Part shown: piece after piece, positions 40,486 through 50,539 of the stretch
Layout of the letters: each line of letters starts with the position of its first letter
How positions within the stretch are numbered: the stretch's first letter is position 1
Source of the DNA: Aromatoleum toluvorans
GTDB taxonomy: Bacteria > Pseudomonadota > Gammaproteobacteria > Burkholderiales > Rhodocyclaceae
DNA: 64,000 nucleotides
NCBI RefSeq assembly: GCF_012910905.1
Contig: NZ_WTVN01000021.1
Location: 25,169 to 89,168, forward strand
Direction: 5' to 3'
Position numbers and translations under genes: made by a program
The notes under the pieces: generated by a model
Databases searched by the model: none
Told to the model about the DNA's origin: nothing
The model's input: the letters and a program-made list of their open reading frames with translations, nothing else

Positions 40486-42447
40486 TCAAAGAGGTTTCAC
40501 CGACGCTTCCACGAGGGTCGCGTCGAATCGTTCGATCAGTTCGCGCACGAAAGGATCGCTTTCGAGGGAGGCGACCGCTTCGGCGTGGCGCGCGCGGCGG
40601 TCGGCTTCGTCGCGCTGGGCGGGCGTTTCGCCCGCGATCGCGCCCACCGTGGCGCGCAGCCGGAGCGGCGTGCCGTAGAGGGATGCGAGCTGGTCCTGGA
40701 TGCGCTCGACGACGCCCGGGTTCATGTCGAGCAGGTGGCGATGAGCGTTCGACAGCCGCAGCTCGATCACGCCGTTGGCGAAGCCCAGCCACTCGCAGTG
40801 CTGCGCGAACTCGCGCACCATGCCGCCGAGGCCGAGCCGGCGGATGAGGCCGTGCCAGTTGCCGGACGAGATGTCCGCCGCCGCGCCCTCGTCGGCCGCG
40901 GCGGGGAGCGATGCGGGCGCGGATGCAGGCGGCAGCGCCGGAGCTGCGGGCACGGCGTCCGCGCTGCGGGCTGCGGCGACAGCGGGCACCGCCTCGACCG
41001 GTGCGGGAGCCACAACCGGCGCCGGTTGCGGCTCCGGTGACTGCGCCGTCGGCCCGGCACTGTGGCCCGCGTAGGCCTCGGGCGGCAGGTCTTCCCAGGG
41101 CGGCACCGAGTTCGACGGTTCCGCGCGGCTTTCCGCCGACGACGGGGCGGCCGCGGGAGCTTGTGCGGCTGCCTGCGGGACGGTTTCCGCGGGCGCCGCA
41201 GCGGGCGCGGGCGGAACAGGGGGCATGCCGGCCGGCGTCGCGGCGGTTGCGGCCGGCTGCGCGACGGGACGCGGCGGCGGCATGGCGCGCGACGGCGTCG
41301 CCGGCAGGCCGCGCATCGCGCCACCGCCCCCCCCGTCGGCCGCGGGGCTGCCGAGGGCCGGTGGCTGGTCGGGGCGGAACGCGTGCAGGCGCAGCAGCGT
41401 CATCGTGAAGCCGGCGTAGTCGTCCGGCGCCAGCGGCAGCTCGTCGCGGCCGTGGATCGCGATCTGGTAGGCGAGCTGGAGGAATTCGGCGTCGAAGGCC
41501 TCGGTGTACGGCAGCACGCGCTGGCGCTCGCCCTCGTCGGCGATCGCGGCGGGCGCGAACTGGGCGAGCGCGATGCGGTTGAGCAGCGACGCGAGCGCCT
41601 GCAGCGCGGCATCGAAGGACAGGCTGCGCGTTTCCATGCGGTCGGCGACCGCCAGCAGCGCAGGGACATCGCCCGCCGCGAGCGCGTCGAGCACCGCGTA
41701 GAGGTGGTCGTCGCCGACCGTGCCGAGCATGTGCGTGACCTGCTCTTCCTCGACCTTGCCCGAGCCGTGGGCGATGGCCTGGTCGAGCAGCGACAGCGCG
41801 TCGCGCATCGAGCCGCTCGCGGCCTTCGCGAGGTGGCGCAGCGCGGGGGCCTCGAAGGGGATCGCCTCGGCCTCGAGGATGCGCGACAGGTGGTCGACGA
41901 TGTGGCCCGGCGGCATCTGCTTGAGGTTGAACTGCAGGCAGCGCGACAGCACGGTGACCGGGATCTTCTGCGGATCGGTCGTCGCGAGGATGAACTTCAC
42001 GTGCTCGGGCGGTTCCTCGAGGGTCTTCAGCATCGCGTTGAAGGCGTGCCCGGTGAGCATGTGCACTTCGTCGATCATGTAGACCTTGTAGCGCCCCTGC
42101 ACCGGCGCATACACGGCCTTGTCGAGCAGCGCGGCCATGTCCTCGACGCCGCGGTTCGAGGCCGCGTCCATCTCGACGTAGTCGGGAAAGCGGTCGGCGT
42201 CGATCGCCTGGCAGGCGGCGCACTGGTTGCACGGTTCGGCGGTGACGCCGGTCTCGCAGTTCAGCGCCTTGGCAAGGATGCGCGAGATCGTCGTCTTGCC
42301 CACGCCGCGCGTGCCGGTGAACAGCCAGGCGTGATGCAGCCGCCCGGTCGCGAGCGCGTGGCTGAGCGCGCGGACGACGTGCTCCTGACCGACCAGCGTG
42401 GCGAAGGATTTCGGCCGCCACTTGCGTGCGAGGACTTGGTAGCTCAT
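40486..42447 (-). CDS. dnaX: DNA polymerase III subunit tau/gamma
   Basis: A 653-residue clamp-loader ATPase. It shows Walker [13 protein letters not shown] (about 45), a zinc module starting [10 protein letters not shown], Walker B with MIDEVHML, sensor-region [19 protein letters not shown], and the lid domain. A long Pro/Ala linker (about 380-520) joins the C-terminal tau domain ([19 protein letters not shown]). The ATG at 42447 gives the canonical [12 protein letters not shown] start. I found no A-AAA-AAG-type slippery heptamer, so gamma production by frameshifting is not evident. Confidence 0.97.
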   Translation of the reverse strand: MSYQVLARKWRPKSFATLVGQEHVVRALSHALATGRLHHAWLFTGTRGVGKTTISRILAKALNCETGVTAEPCNQCAACQAIDADRFPDYVEMDAASNRGVEDMAALLDKAVYAPVQGRYKVYMIDEVHMLTGHAFNAMLKTLEEPPEHVKFILATTDPQKIPVTVLSRCLQFNLKQMPPGHIVDHLSRILEAEAIPFEAPALRHLAKAASGSMRDALSLLDQAIAHGSGKVEEEQVTHMLGTVGDDHLYAVLDALAAGDVPALLAVADRMETRSLSFDAALQALASLLNRIALAQFAPAAIADEGERQRVLPYTEAFDAEFLQLAYQIAIHGRDELPLAPDDYAGFTMTLLRLHAFRPDQPPALGSPAADGGGGGAMRGLPATPSRAMPPPRPVAQPAATAATPAGMPPVPPAPAAAPAETVPQAAAQAPAAAPSSAESRAEPSNSVPPWEDLPPEAYAGHSAGPTAQSPEPQPAPVVAPAPVEAVPAVAAARSADAVPAAPALPPASAPASLPAAADEGAAADISSGNWHGLIRRLGLGGMVREFAQHCEWLGFANGVIELRLSNAHRHLLDMNPGVVERIQDQLASLYGTPLRLRATVGAIAGETPAQRDEADRRARHAEAVASLESDPFVRELIERFDATLVEASVKPL

Positions 42448-42581
42448 GGCGCGGAATTCTAGCAGAGCGCCGGAGCCGGCTCCGGGGTGATTGCTGCCTG
42501 CGCGAACGGGGCCCCGCCTTCGATGGTCGAAAGATCGCGAACAGGCACGCCAGGCTTCAAGAATCGGGCAAGGAGGCGCAT

Positions 42582-43766
42582 ATGACCGAGGGGTATCGGA
42601 ATCCGACGGAATGGACCATCGGCAACGACGGGGCGGAGGCACGCGCGCCGGCGCACACGCGAAGCGTCGAGCTCCTGGCGGATCTGCTGCGCGAAGCCGA
42701 TGTCCGGCTCGATGGCGACCGCCCCTGGGACATGCGCCTGCATCGCGCCGAGGCCGCGTACCGGATCCTGCTGCATGGCAGCCTGGGGCTGGGCGAGAGC
42801 TACATGGACGGCGACTGGGACGCGCCGCAGGTGGACGAGATGATCCATCGCATCGTGCGTGCGCGCCTCGACCGCCGGGTGCGCTCGCCGAAGTTCATCG
42901 GGCACGTGCTGCGCACGCACCTCATGAACCTGCAGAGCCCGCGCCGGGCGAAAATGGTCGGCGAGGTGCATTACGATCTCGGCAACGACTTCTTCGAGGC
43001 CATGCTCGATCCGCGCATGGCCTACACCTGCGGCTACTGGGCGAACGCGCAGGACCTCGCCGCGGCACAGGAGGCGAAGCTCGATCTGGTCTGCCGCAAG
43101 CTGGGCCTGCAGCCGGGGATGCGCCTGCTCGACATCGGCTGCGGCTGGGGCAGCCTGATGAAGTTCGCCGCCGAACGTTACGGCGCGCAGTGCGTGGGCC
43201 TGACGATCTCGGCGGCGCAGGCCGGCTACGGGCGCGAGCATTGCGCCGGGCTGCCCGTGGAGTTCCGCCTGACGGATTTCCGCGCCATCGACGAGCCCTT
43301 CGACCGCGTCGCCAGCCTCGGCATGTTCGAGCATGTCGGCCGCCACAACCAGCGCACCTACTTCGAGGTCGCGCGCCGCTGCCTGCGGCCCGGCGGACTG
43401 CTCCTGCTGCACACGATCGGCAACAACTACCGCAGCGCCCACACCGACCCGTGGATCGACCGCTATATCTTCCCGAACGGCGACCTCCCCTCGCTGCAGC
43501 AGATCGCGCGCGCGGTCGAGCAACTCTTCGTGATCGAGGACGTGCACAACTTCGGCGCCGACTACGACCGCACGCTGATGGCGTGGCATGCGCGCTTCGA
43601 GGCCGCGTGGCCGCGCTTCGCCGAACGTTACGGCGAGCGCTTCCACCGCATGTGGTCGTATTACCTGCGCTGCTGCGCCGGCGCCTTCCGCGCGCGCGAC
43701 ATGCAGCTATGGCAGATCGTGCTGTCGCCCGAAGGCGTGCCCGGCGGCTACCGGCGGCCGGCGTGA
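42582..43766 (+). CDS. cfa: Cyclopropane-fatty-acyl-phospholipid synthase
   Basis: A 394-residue SAM-dependent enzyme that adds a methylene bridge to unsaturated acyl chains of membrane lipids. An N-terminal lipid-binding region is followed by VHYDLGNDFFEAMLD (about 131), MAYTCGYW, the SAM motif LLDIGCGWGSLMKFAAE (about 181-197) and SLGMFEHVGRHN. The ATG at 42582 has a strong AAGGAGG upstream. It diverges from dnaX and converges tightly (10 bp) with the patatin gene. Confidence 0.96.
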   Translation: MTEGYRNPTEWTIGNDGAEARAPAHTRSVELLADLLREADVRLDGDRPWDMRLHRAEAAYRILLHGSLGLGESYMDGDWDAPQVDEMIHRIVRARLDRRVRSPKFIGHVLRTHLMNLQSPRRAKMVGEVHYDLGNDFFEAMLDPRMAYTCGYWANAQDLAAAQEAKLDLVCRKLGLQPGMRLLDIGCGWGSLMKFAAERYGAQCVGLTISAAQAGYGREHCAGLPVEFRLTDFRAIDEPFDRVASLGMFEHVGRHNQRTYFEVARRCLRPGGLLLLHTIGNNYRSAHTDPWIDRYIFPNGDLPSLQQIARAVEQLFVIEDVHNFGADYDRTLMAWHARFEAAWPRFAERYGERFHRMWSYYLRCCAGAFRARDMQLWQIVLSPEGVPGGYRRPA

Positions 43767-43776
43767 GCGGCGGGCC

Positions 43777-45990
43777 TCAGGGCTGACCCAGCTGCAGGTA
43801 GTAGCGCACTTCGCCGACTTCGGGCAGGTAGCTCGCGCCGACGTAGATCGGGCCGATCGTGGTGTCGGCGCCGAGGAACAGCGACCAGGCGCGGCGCCGG
43901 CCCGGGTCGGGGATGGCCGAGGGGCCGCGGTTGCGCAGCGTCGCCCATTCGGCCGATGCGCCGGCATACACGCCGCGCCCGAGCGCATCCGGCAGGCGCG
44001 TGATCTGCCGGTAGTAGGAGGCGCTGACGAGCGCGACCTGGTCGGCCGCGAGTTCGCCGTAGCGGTAGCCGGACAGGCGGAACGGCCCCCCCAGGAGCGT
44101 GCGGCCGATCTCCGGGAGGTCGCGGTCCGGGCTGCCGGCAAACAGCGTGTGCAGGCGGAACACGTTGGCGCCGACCGTGGTCGCCACGTCGCCGTCGAGT
44201 TCGGTGAAGAAATAGCGACGATCTGCACCGAACGTCGGCGAATGCAGCTCCGCGCGCACACGGGCTGCATAGCCGCGGCGCGGGAAGAAGGGGCTGTCGA
44301 GCCGGTCGAGGATGGCGCCGGCGTGCACCCAGCCTTCCTCGATCCGCCGCTCCGGGAACAGCTCGAGCCCGGAGACGACCTGCGAGGTGCGCCGCCCGCG
44401 CCGCCAGCCGGCACGCAGCTCGCCCCACATGCCGACCTCGTAGCCCGCATCGAAACCGATCAGGCCGCCCTTCTCCTTGTTCTCCGACACCTTGCGTTCG
44501 TCCGCGAAGACCGGCAGCACGCGGTTGAAGAGCTCGATGGAGGGCGCGACAAACCAGCCGCTGTCGAGGTCGAGCGGCTGGAAAAGCTCGGTGCGGATGC
44601 GGTTCGTGGTGCCGAGCTGGAGGTCGGTGTCCCAGCGCCCGCCGCGGGTGTTGAGCCAGCGGCGCGACAAACCGGCGTAGAGGCCGACCTGCGAGCCGCC
44701 TTCGAAGTCGGCCGCGAGGCCGCCGCCGAAGCGCAGCAGGTTGGGGCCGGAGGCCTTTTCGTCGGCATCGAGCTGCACCGTGGCGCGCGGCCCGTCGTGC
44801 AGCACGCTGTAGCGCAGGCGGTCGAAGTCGCCGCGTTCGTAGATGCGGGCGATGTCCTGTTCGAGCTTCTGGAAGTCGAGCGGCTCGCCGACCTTCTGCG
44901 TGAGCGTCGCGCCGAAGAGGCGTTCGGGCACGAACTTGAGCCCCTCCACCTTGATGTCGGCGACCACGGGGGCGCGCTTGTGCCAGCGGAACTGGCGCAG
45001 CGCCTGCCATTTCGCATAGGTGTCCTCGTCCACGCTGAAGCGCGCGAGCGAGGCCGACTGACGCAGCGCGGCCTCGGTGCCGTACGGGATGGTCTCGAGG
45101 GCGCGCTCGAAGTCGCGCGAGGTGATGCCGGGGAGTTCGACCTGGATGAGGGCGTCGTCGGGGCCGAGGTGGCTGATCTGCTGGCGCACGTTCTGTTCGA
45201 GCGCGAGGTTGATCGCCTGCAGCGCGATGTCGGTGGCCGAGCGCAGGCGTTCGCGGGCGTACGGCGGCGTGCCCAGGTTCACGGCGATGACGCGGCCGCC
45301 GCACAGCTCGCGGCCGATGTCGACGGGCAGGTTCATCACCAGGCCGCCGTCGACGAGCAGACGCTTGTCGTTCTCGATCGGCAGGAACACGCCGGGCACC
45401 GCCATGCTCGCGCGCATCGCACGCCACAGCGGCCCCTTGTCGAGCAGCACCAGTTCGCCGGTTTCGAGGTCGGTGGCGACCGCGCGGTACGGCAGGGCGA
45501 GGCTGTCGAAGCTGTCGAGGACCTCGGCGTCGCCAGCGAGGCGCGTCAGGAAGGTGTCCATCCCCTGCCCGGAGATCGCGCTCTGCGGCAGGCGCAGGCC
45601 GCCGCGGCCGTAGCCCAGGGTGATCGCGGAACGGTTGCGCGCGGCGTCCTGCTTGTCGCGGAAGGGCTGGTCCTCGCGCGGCACGCTGCTCGCGAACAGG
45701 TTGATCCAGTCGACGGCATTGATCTCGCGCACCATGTCGCCCAGTTCCATGCCCGCCGCGTACGCGCCGCCGACGATCGCGCCCATCGAGGTGCCGACGA
45801 TGCAGTCGACCGGAATGCGCATGTCCTCGAGCACCTTGAGCACGCCGACGTGGGCGACACCGCGCGCGCCGCCACCGGACAGCACCAGTGCGACGCCCTT
45901 GGGCGGCGGGTCGGCCGCGGCCGAACGCGACGGGGCTGCCGCCGCACCGGCCAGGCAAAGGAGGAAGAGGACGATGTGACGCAGCTTCAA
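43777..45990 (-). CDS. Patatin-like phospholipase with Omp85 barrel (type Vd autotransporter, PlpD-like); TTG start
   Basis: A 737-residue exported protein. A signal peptide (LKLRHIVLFLLCLAGAAAA region) precedes a patatin domain with oxyanion motif GGGARG (39-44), nucleophile GTSMG (Ser68) and DGG of the Ser-Asp dyad (VDGGLVMNLPV, about 213). One POTRA-like segment (ADIKVEGLKFVPERLF) and a 16-strand surface-antigen barrel ending in YYLQLGQP follow. This is the layout of PlpD/FplA, lipases displayed or released through their own barrel; length is near PlpD (728). No ATG precedes the signal peptide; TTG at 45990 is the only sensible start, with no clear ribosome binding site. Confidence 0.88.
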   Translation of the reverse strand: MKLRHIVLFLLCLAGAAAAPSRSAAADPPPKGVALVLSGGGARGVAHVGVLKVLEDMRIPVDCIVGTSMGAIVGGAYAAGMELGDMVREINAVDWINLFASSVPREDQPFRDKQDAARNRSAITLGYGRGGLRLPQSAISGQGMDTFLTRLAGDAEVLDSFDSLALPYRAVATDLETGELVLLDKGPLWRAMRASMAVPGVFLPIENDKRLLVDGGLVMNLPVDIGRELCGGRVIAVNLGTPPYARERLRSATDIALQAINLALEQNVRQQISHLGPDDALIQVELPGITSRDFERALETIPYGTEAALRQSASLARFSVDEDTYAKWQALRQFRWHKRAPVVADIKVEGLKFVPERLFGATLTQKVGEPLDFQKLEQDIARIYERGDFDRLRYSVLHDGPRATVQLDADEKASGPNLLRFGGGLAADFEGGSQVGLYAGLSRRWLNTRGGRWDTDLQLGTTNRIRTELFQPLDLDSGWFVAPSIELFNRVLPVFADERKVSENKEKGGLIGFDAGYEVGMWGELRAGWRRGRRTSQVVSGLELFPERRIEEGWVHAGAILDRLDSPFFPRRGYAARVRAELHSPTFGADRRYFFTELDGDVATTVGANVFRLHTLFAGSPDRDLPEIGRTLLGGPFRLSGYRYGELAADQVALVSASYYRQITRLPDALGRGVYAGASAEWATLRNRGPSAIPDPGRRRAWSLFLGADTTIGPIYVGASYLPEVGEVRYYLQLGQP

Positions 45991-46090
45991 GCGCGGTCTC
46001 GCAGAGGGCTCGGTGAAGGACTTGGGGGAGACAGGACGAAGATACCGTACGCGCGCGCCCTGCGGGTAACGGAAGTCTGCAAACGCGGCA

Positions 46091-46129
46091 CAAAATGAAA
46101 CGGGCGCCCCTTTGCGGAGGCGCCCGTTT
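46091..46129 (-). terminator. ffs: Intrinsic terminator of the 4.5S RNA gene
   Basis: A perfect 11-bp stem (AAACGGGCGCC at 46098-46108, complement at 46119-46129) is followed on the minus strand by TCATTTTG. It starts 12 bp past the SRP RNA 3' end. Confidence 0.75.
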
Positions 46130-46141
46130 GCGGATGAGGGT

Positions 46142-46237
<96 letters not shown>

Positions 46238-46246
46238 ACGGGCGGC

Positions 46247-46252
46247 ATTGTA
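46247..46252 (-). promoter_or_regulatory. -10 box of the 4.5S RNA gene
   Basis: TACAAT on the minus strand ends 10 bp before the predicted RNA 5' end. A -35 hexamer at 17-bp distance is poor, so only the -10 element is called. Confidence 0.45.
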
Positions 46253-46297
46253 GCAGCTATTGCCGCCGCCGGCCTCCCGACATCGTGGTGCGATGGA

Positions 46298-47986
46298 TCA
46301 GCCCTTCAGCTCGGGGAAGTCTTCCTCGAAGAACTCGAGCGCACCGCGCGCGGCGGCGTCCTTGCCTTCCTCGCTCTTCCTCAGCTCGACGCGCCGGATC
46401 TTGCCGGAGATGGTCTTCGGCAGGTCGGAGAATTCGAGGCGGCGGATGCGCTTGTACGGGGCGAGCTTGTCGCGCGTGAAGGCGAAGATGTCCTTCGCGA
46501 GCTCCTTCGACGGCTCGTGGCCGGCGGCGAGGATCACGTAGGCCTTGGGCACCGCGAGGCGCACGGGATCGGGACTGGGCACGACGGCGGCTTCGGCGAC
46601 GGCCGGGTGCTCGATCAGCACCGATTCGAGCTCGAACGGGCTGATGCGGTAGTCGGAGGCCTTGAACACGTCGTCGGCGCGGCCGACGTAGGTGATGTAG
46701 CCCTCGTCGTCGATGCTGGCGACGTCGCCGGTGCGGTAGTGGCCGTCACGCATGACTTCGGCGGTCTTGGCCTCGTCGCCGGCATAGCCCAGCATCAGGC
46801 CGGCCGGGCGCTTCGCGAGCACGAGGCTGATCTCGCCTTCCTCGGCCGGCTTGCTGTCGGCGTCGAGCAGCGCGATGGTGTAGCCGGGCAGCGGGCGGCC
46901 CATCGAACCGGGCTTGAGCTTCTGGCCCGGCGTGTTGCCGATCTGGCAGGTGGTTTCGGTCTGGCCGAAGCCGTCGCGGATCGTGATGCCCCAGGCCTTC
47001 TTCACCTGCTCGATGACTTCGGGGTTGAGCGGCTCGCCGGCGCCGATGAGTTCGCGCAGGTTGGTCTTCACGGACGCGAGATCCTGCTGGATCAGCATGC
47101 GCCACACGGTCGGGGGCGCGCACATGGTCGTGATCTCGAACTTCACGAGCACGTCGAGGAGCGCCTTGGCGTTGAAGCGGTTGTAGTTGTAGAGGAAGAC
47201 GCAGGCGCCGGCGTTCCACGGCGCGAAGAAACAGCTCCAGGCGTGCTTGGCCCAGCCCGGCGAGCTGATGTTCATGTGGCGGTCGTTGGGCTGCAGGCCG
47301 ATCCAGTACATCGTCGACAGGTGGCCGACCGGGTAGGACTGGTGGCTGTGCTGCACGAGCTTGGGCTTGGACGTGGTGCCGGAGGTGAAGTACAGCAGCA
47401 GCGGGTCGGTGACCTTGGTGACGCCCGACGGCGTGAAGTCGGGCGAGGCGGCGTAGGCGTCCTCGAAGGACAGCCAGCCGGCGGTGGCGCTGCCGACGCT
47501 GACGCGGGTGTAGCTGCCGGCGAGGTCGGCGAACTTGTCGGTGTGGGCCTTGCCGATCACGACGTGCTTGACCTGGCCGCGCTCGAGACGGTCGGCGAGG
47601 TCGTCCGGGGTCAGCAGGGTGGTGGCGGGGATCACCACGGCGCCGAGCTTGATCGCGGCGAGCATGGTTTCCCACAGCGGCACTTCGTTGCCGAGCATGA
47701 TCAGGATGCGGTCGCCGCGCGCGACGCCCTGGCTACGCAGCCAGTTGGCGACACGGTTCGAGCGGGCCGACATCTCGGCGAAGGAGAGTTTCGATTCGCG
47801 GCCGTCTTCCTCGACGATCCACAGCGCGGGCTTTTCGTTGCCCTTGGCCATCGCGTCGAAGTAATCGAGCGCCCAGTTGAACTCGGTAAGCTGCGGCCAC
47901 TGGAAGCCGGCGTACGCGGTCGCGTAGTCGGTGCGGTTGGCCAGCAGGAAGTCCCGCGCTTTCAGAAACTCGGCAACTGCAGTCAT
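46298..47986 (-). CDS. AMP-forming acyl-CoA synthetase (medium-chain/ACSM-like)
   Basis: A 562-residue ANL-superfamily ligase activating a carboxylic acid to its CoA thioester via an acyl-AMP. It shows the phosphate loop YFTSGTTSKPKLVQH (about 199), GFGQTETTCQIGN, YRTGDVASIDDEGYITYVGR (core motif) and the C-terminal catalytic lysine in KTISGKIRRVELR (about 530). The pattern is closer to acetyl/butyryl-type ACSM ligases than to benzoate-CoA ligases, but substrate is not certain. ATG 47986 has AAGGAG upstream. A TGACGT-AA-ACGTCA palindrome lies in its 304-bp upstream gap. Confidence 0.88.
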   Translation of the reverse strand: MTAVAEFLKARDFLLANRTDYATAYAGFQWPQLTEFNWALDYFDAMAKGNEKPALWIVEEDGRESKLSFAEMSARSNRVANWLRSQGVARGDRILIMLGNEVPLWETMLAAIKLGAVVIPATTLLTPDDLADRLERGQVKHVVIGKAHTDKFADLAGSYTRVSVGSATAGWLSFEDAYAASPDFTPSGVTKVTDPLLLYFTSGTTSKPKLVQHSHQSYPVGHLSTMYWIGLQPNDRHMNISSPGWAKHAWSCFFAPWNAGACVFLYNYNRFNAKALLDVLVKFEITTMCAPPTVWRMLIQQDLASVKTNLRELIGAGEPLNPEVIEQVKKAWGITIRDGFGQTETTCQIGNTPGQKLKPGSMGRPLPGYTIALLDADSKPAEEGEISLVLAKRPAGLMLGYAGDEAKTAEVMRDGHYRTGDVASIDDEGYITYVGRADDVFKASDYRISPFELESVLIEHPAVAEAAVVPSPDPVRLAVPKAYVILAAGHEPSKELAKDIFAFTRDKLAPYKRIRRLEFSDLPKTISGKIRRVELRKSEEGKDAAARGALEFFEEDFPELKG

Positions 47987-48148
47987 TTCCTCTCCTTTCC
48001 CAGAAGCGGCGCGGCGGATGCGTCTCCGCCGGGCCCGATGTACGCCCGCTTGCCGCAGGCCCCGGTCGTGCAACCGGGGTGTTGTGCCGCGGGCGCCTTT
48101 GATTGAGTTTCGACGCCCCCTGTCGGACGCCGGGCGGTATTTTGACGT

Positions 48149-48162
48149 TGACGTAAACGTCA
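48149..48162 (-). promoter_or_regulatory. TGACGT-AA-ACGTCA palindrome upstream of the acyl-CoA synthetase
   Basis: A perfect 6-2-6 inverted repeat with a further TTGACG half-site at 48142-48147 lies about 163 bp before the start codon. It resembles the operator type of MerR-family LiuR regulators that control branched-chain amino acid and acyl-CoA catabolism in proteobacteria (from memory, not matched by search). I see nothing else of note in 47987-48290. Confidence 0.45.
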
Positions 48163-48290
48163 TGCAACCATGTTGCGCGGGGCACCGGCTCGCGCCCCTT
48201 TGACTGCACTGCGGAGAAGTCTTTTTCGTGACGAAGTGGCCGCGGGATCCGAAAGGCTTTCGCCCGCCGGCCGGCCTTTTTCGCGCCGCG

Positions 48291-50468
48291 CTACATGGAC
48301 TGCGCGATCGGCGCCGCGGCCGGCACGGCGGCGGTATTGGCTGCGAGCCATGCGTCCGCGGAAGAAGCGCTCAGCGGACGGGCGAACAGGTAACCCTGGA
48401 ACTCGTGGCAGCCGGCGCTGGCAAAAAGCTCCCGCTGCGCCTCGGTCTCGACGCCTTCGGCGACCACGCGCATGCCGAGGTCGCGGCCCAGCGTGACGAC
48501 CGCGCGCGACAGGATCGCCTCGCGTGTTCCCTCCGTGGCGCGCGACACGAAGGCCTTGTCGATCTTCAGGATGTCCAGCGGGAAACGTGCGAGATAGGCG
48601 AGCGAGGAATAGCCGGTGCCGAAGTCGTCGACCGCAAGGCGCACGCCCAGCGCCTTCAATCCCTGCAGCTGCTCCAGCGCGTCGACGCCCTTGTCCATCA
48701 GGGTGCCTTCGGTGATCTCAAGTTCCAGGCATTCGGCCGGCAGCCCGTAGTCGGCGAGCGCGAGCGCGACCTGCGCGACGAAGGCGCCGGAGCGGAAGAG
48801 CCGCGGCGAGAGGTTCACCGCGACGGCGAGCGGCCCGAACCCGGCGCGGTGCCACTGCGCAGCCTGGCTGCACGCGGTGCGCAGCACGAATTCGGTGATC
48901 GGTTCGATGAGGCCGACTTCTTCGGCAATGGGAATGAAGGTCGCGGGCGAGACAGCGCCGAACTCGCTCCCGACCCAGCGCGAGAGCGCCTCGACGGAGC
49001 AGGCGCGCCCGCTGGCGTCCACCTTGGGCTGAAAATATACCTCGATCTCGCCGCGCTCCAGCGCGTGGCGCAACGCCGACTCGAGGTGCAGGCGCTCGAC
49101 CGCGGCGGAATTGAGCGAGGCTTCGTAGAACGCGAAGGTGGCGCGCCCGGCCGATTTCGCCGCATACATCGCCGCGTCGGCGTTCTGCAGCAGCTCGTCC
49201 ACACCCTGATCGCCGTCGAGCATCGCGACACCGATGCTGCAGGTTACCTGCAGCTCGTGCCCGCCCAGCTGCACGGGACGCGCGACCTCGCGCTGCACGC
49301 GGTCGAAAACGCGCTGCAGGGTGTCGGTCTCGCGCGCGCAGTGCAGGATCAGCACGAACTCGTCGCCGCCGTAACGCGCGACGGTGTCGATCGAACGCAG
49401 GCAGCCCTTCAGCCGCGAAGCCGTGACGAGCAGCAGTTCATCGCCGGTGGCGTGGCCGAGGCTGTCGTTGATGACCTTGAAGTTGTCCAGATCGACGAAG
49501 GCCACCGCGACCTCGCCGCCTTCGCGCTCGACAAAGGCACGCGCCTGCTGCAGGCGGTCGCGCAGGAGGTTGCGGTTGGGCAGGCCCGTCAGCGGGTCGT
49601 GGTTGGCCTGGTGTTCGAGCTGCTCGCGGTAGCGCTTTGCGACACTGATGTCTTCCACGGTGCCCTGGTAGTACAGCAGCTCGCCGTATGCGCCATAGAC
49701 GGCATGCGCGGTCTCGGCGATCCACAGGGTCGAGCCGTCGCGGCGGAAGATCTCGGATTCAAAATCGCTGACGTAGCCGCGCTCGGCGATCTGGCGCTTG
49801 AATTCGTCGCGCCGTCCGGGCAGGACGTACAGGCGGCGGTCGATATCCTGCAGGTCGGCGATCAGCGCTTCGGGCGAGTCATAGCCGTACATGCGCGCGA
49901 GCGCCCCGTTGGCGGCGAGGTAGCGCCCTTCTGCCATGGTCTGGAAGATACCGATCACCGAATTCTCGAACAGGCTGCGGTAACGGCTTTCGGCTTCGGC
50001 AAGGCGCTGGCGGGCTTCGACCTGTGCGGTGATGTCCTCGATGAAGGCTTCGATCACGTGGCGGGCGGCCTCGTCCCGGACGCCCATGCCGCGCTCGAGC
50101 ACCCACTTGACGCTGCCGTCGCGACAATGCACCCGATACTCGACGCGGTAGCGCGAACCCGCGGCGAGCGCGAGCATGATTTCCCTGTGCACCGGGGCGC
50201 GGTCCTCGACATGGATCAGGCTCTCGTAGCGCACCCCGTCGTCGCTGCTCAACTCGTCCGGGGCATAGCCGAACAGCCGGCGCGAGCCCTCGCTGACGAA
50301 GCGCATCGTCCGGGGCCCGTCAATCGCATAGCGGCACACGACGCCGTCGAGGTTGTCGATGAGCACGGCCAGCACCCGCCCGCCGTCCATATGGGGCGGC
50401 AGTACGGTGCTGCGAACGGCAGACAAGGGCGCACCGTGCGCTGCAGAAAACGGCGCCAGGGGGGTCAT
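48291..50468 (-). CDS. PAS-PAS-GGDEF-EAL c-di-GMP signalling protein
   Basis: A 725-residue soluble protein with two PAS domains (about 35-150 and 160-280), GGDEF with intact signature (RYGGDEFVLIL, about 365) and EAL with intact core (VEALSRW near 491, EITEGTLMD, AVDDFGTGYSSLAYL, VVAEGVETE). It can therefore in principle make and degrade c-di-GMP, with the PAS domains sensing an unknown signal, perhaps redox or a small molecule. It begins 71 bp behind nasA on the same strand with no clear terminator between, so it may be transcribed with the nitrate operon. Its first PAS has no visible membrane anchor. Confidence 0.93.
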   Translation of the reverse strand: MTPLAPFSAAHGAPLSAVRSTVLPPHMDGGRVLAVLIDNLDGVVCRYAIDGPRTMRFVSEGSRRLFGYAPDELSSDDGVRYESLIHVEDRAPVHREIMLALAAGSRYRVEYRVHCRDGSVKWVLERGMGVRDEAARHVIEAFIEDITAQVEARQRLAEAESRYRSLFENSVIGIFQTMAEGRYLAANGALARMYGYDSPEALIADLQDIDRRLYVLPGRRDEFKRQIAERGYVSDFESEIFRRDGSTLWIAETAHAVYGAYGELLYYQGTVEDISVAKRYREQLEHQANHDPLTGLPNRNLLRDRLQQARAFVEREGGEVAVAFVDLDNFKVINDSLGHATGDELLLVTASRLKGCLRSIDTVARYGGDEFVLILHCARETDTLQRVFDRVQREVARPVQLGGHELQVTCSIGVAMLDGDQGVDELLQNADAAMYAAKSAGRATFAFYEASLNSAAVERLHLESALRHALERGEIEVYFQPKVDASGRACSVEALSRWVGSEFGAVSPATFIPIAEEVGLIEPITEFVLRTACSQAAQWHRAGFGPLAVAVNLSPRLFRSGAFVAQVALALADYGLPAECLELEITEGTLMDKGVDALEQLQGLKALGVRLAVDDFGTGYSSLAYLARFPLDILKIDKAFVSRATEGTREAILSRAVVTLGRDLGMRVVAEGVETEAQRELFASAGCHEFQGYLFARPLSASSADAWLAANTAAVPAAAPIAQSM

Positions 50469-50539
50469 TCGGATTTTCTTCGGAACGGTAACGGCACGAC
50501 GTCAATTATTTGACGCTTTTGTTACAGCAATACTCACGC

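Noticed and set aside
40486..42447. Programmed frameshift in dnaX
   Set aside because: No A-AAA-AAG-type slippery site is present on the coding strand, so only full-length tau is supported.
46298..47986. Benzoate-CoA ligase assignment, tempting in an Azoarcus-like genome
   Set aside because: Motifs fit ACSM-type acyl-CoA synthetases and no aromatic degradation genes are nearby, so the substrate was left open.
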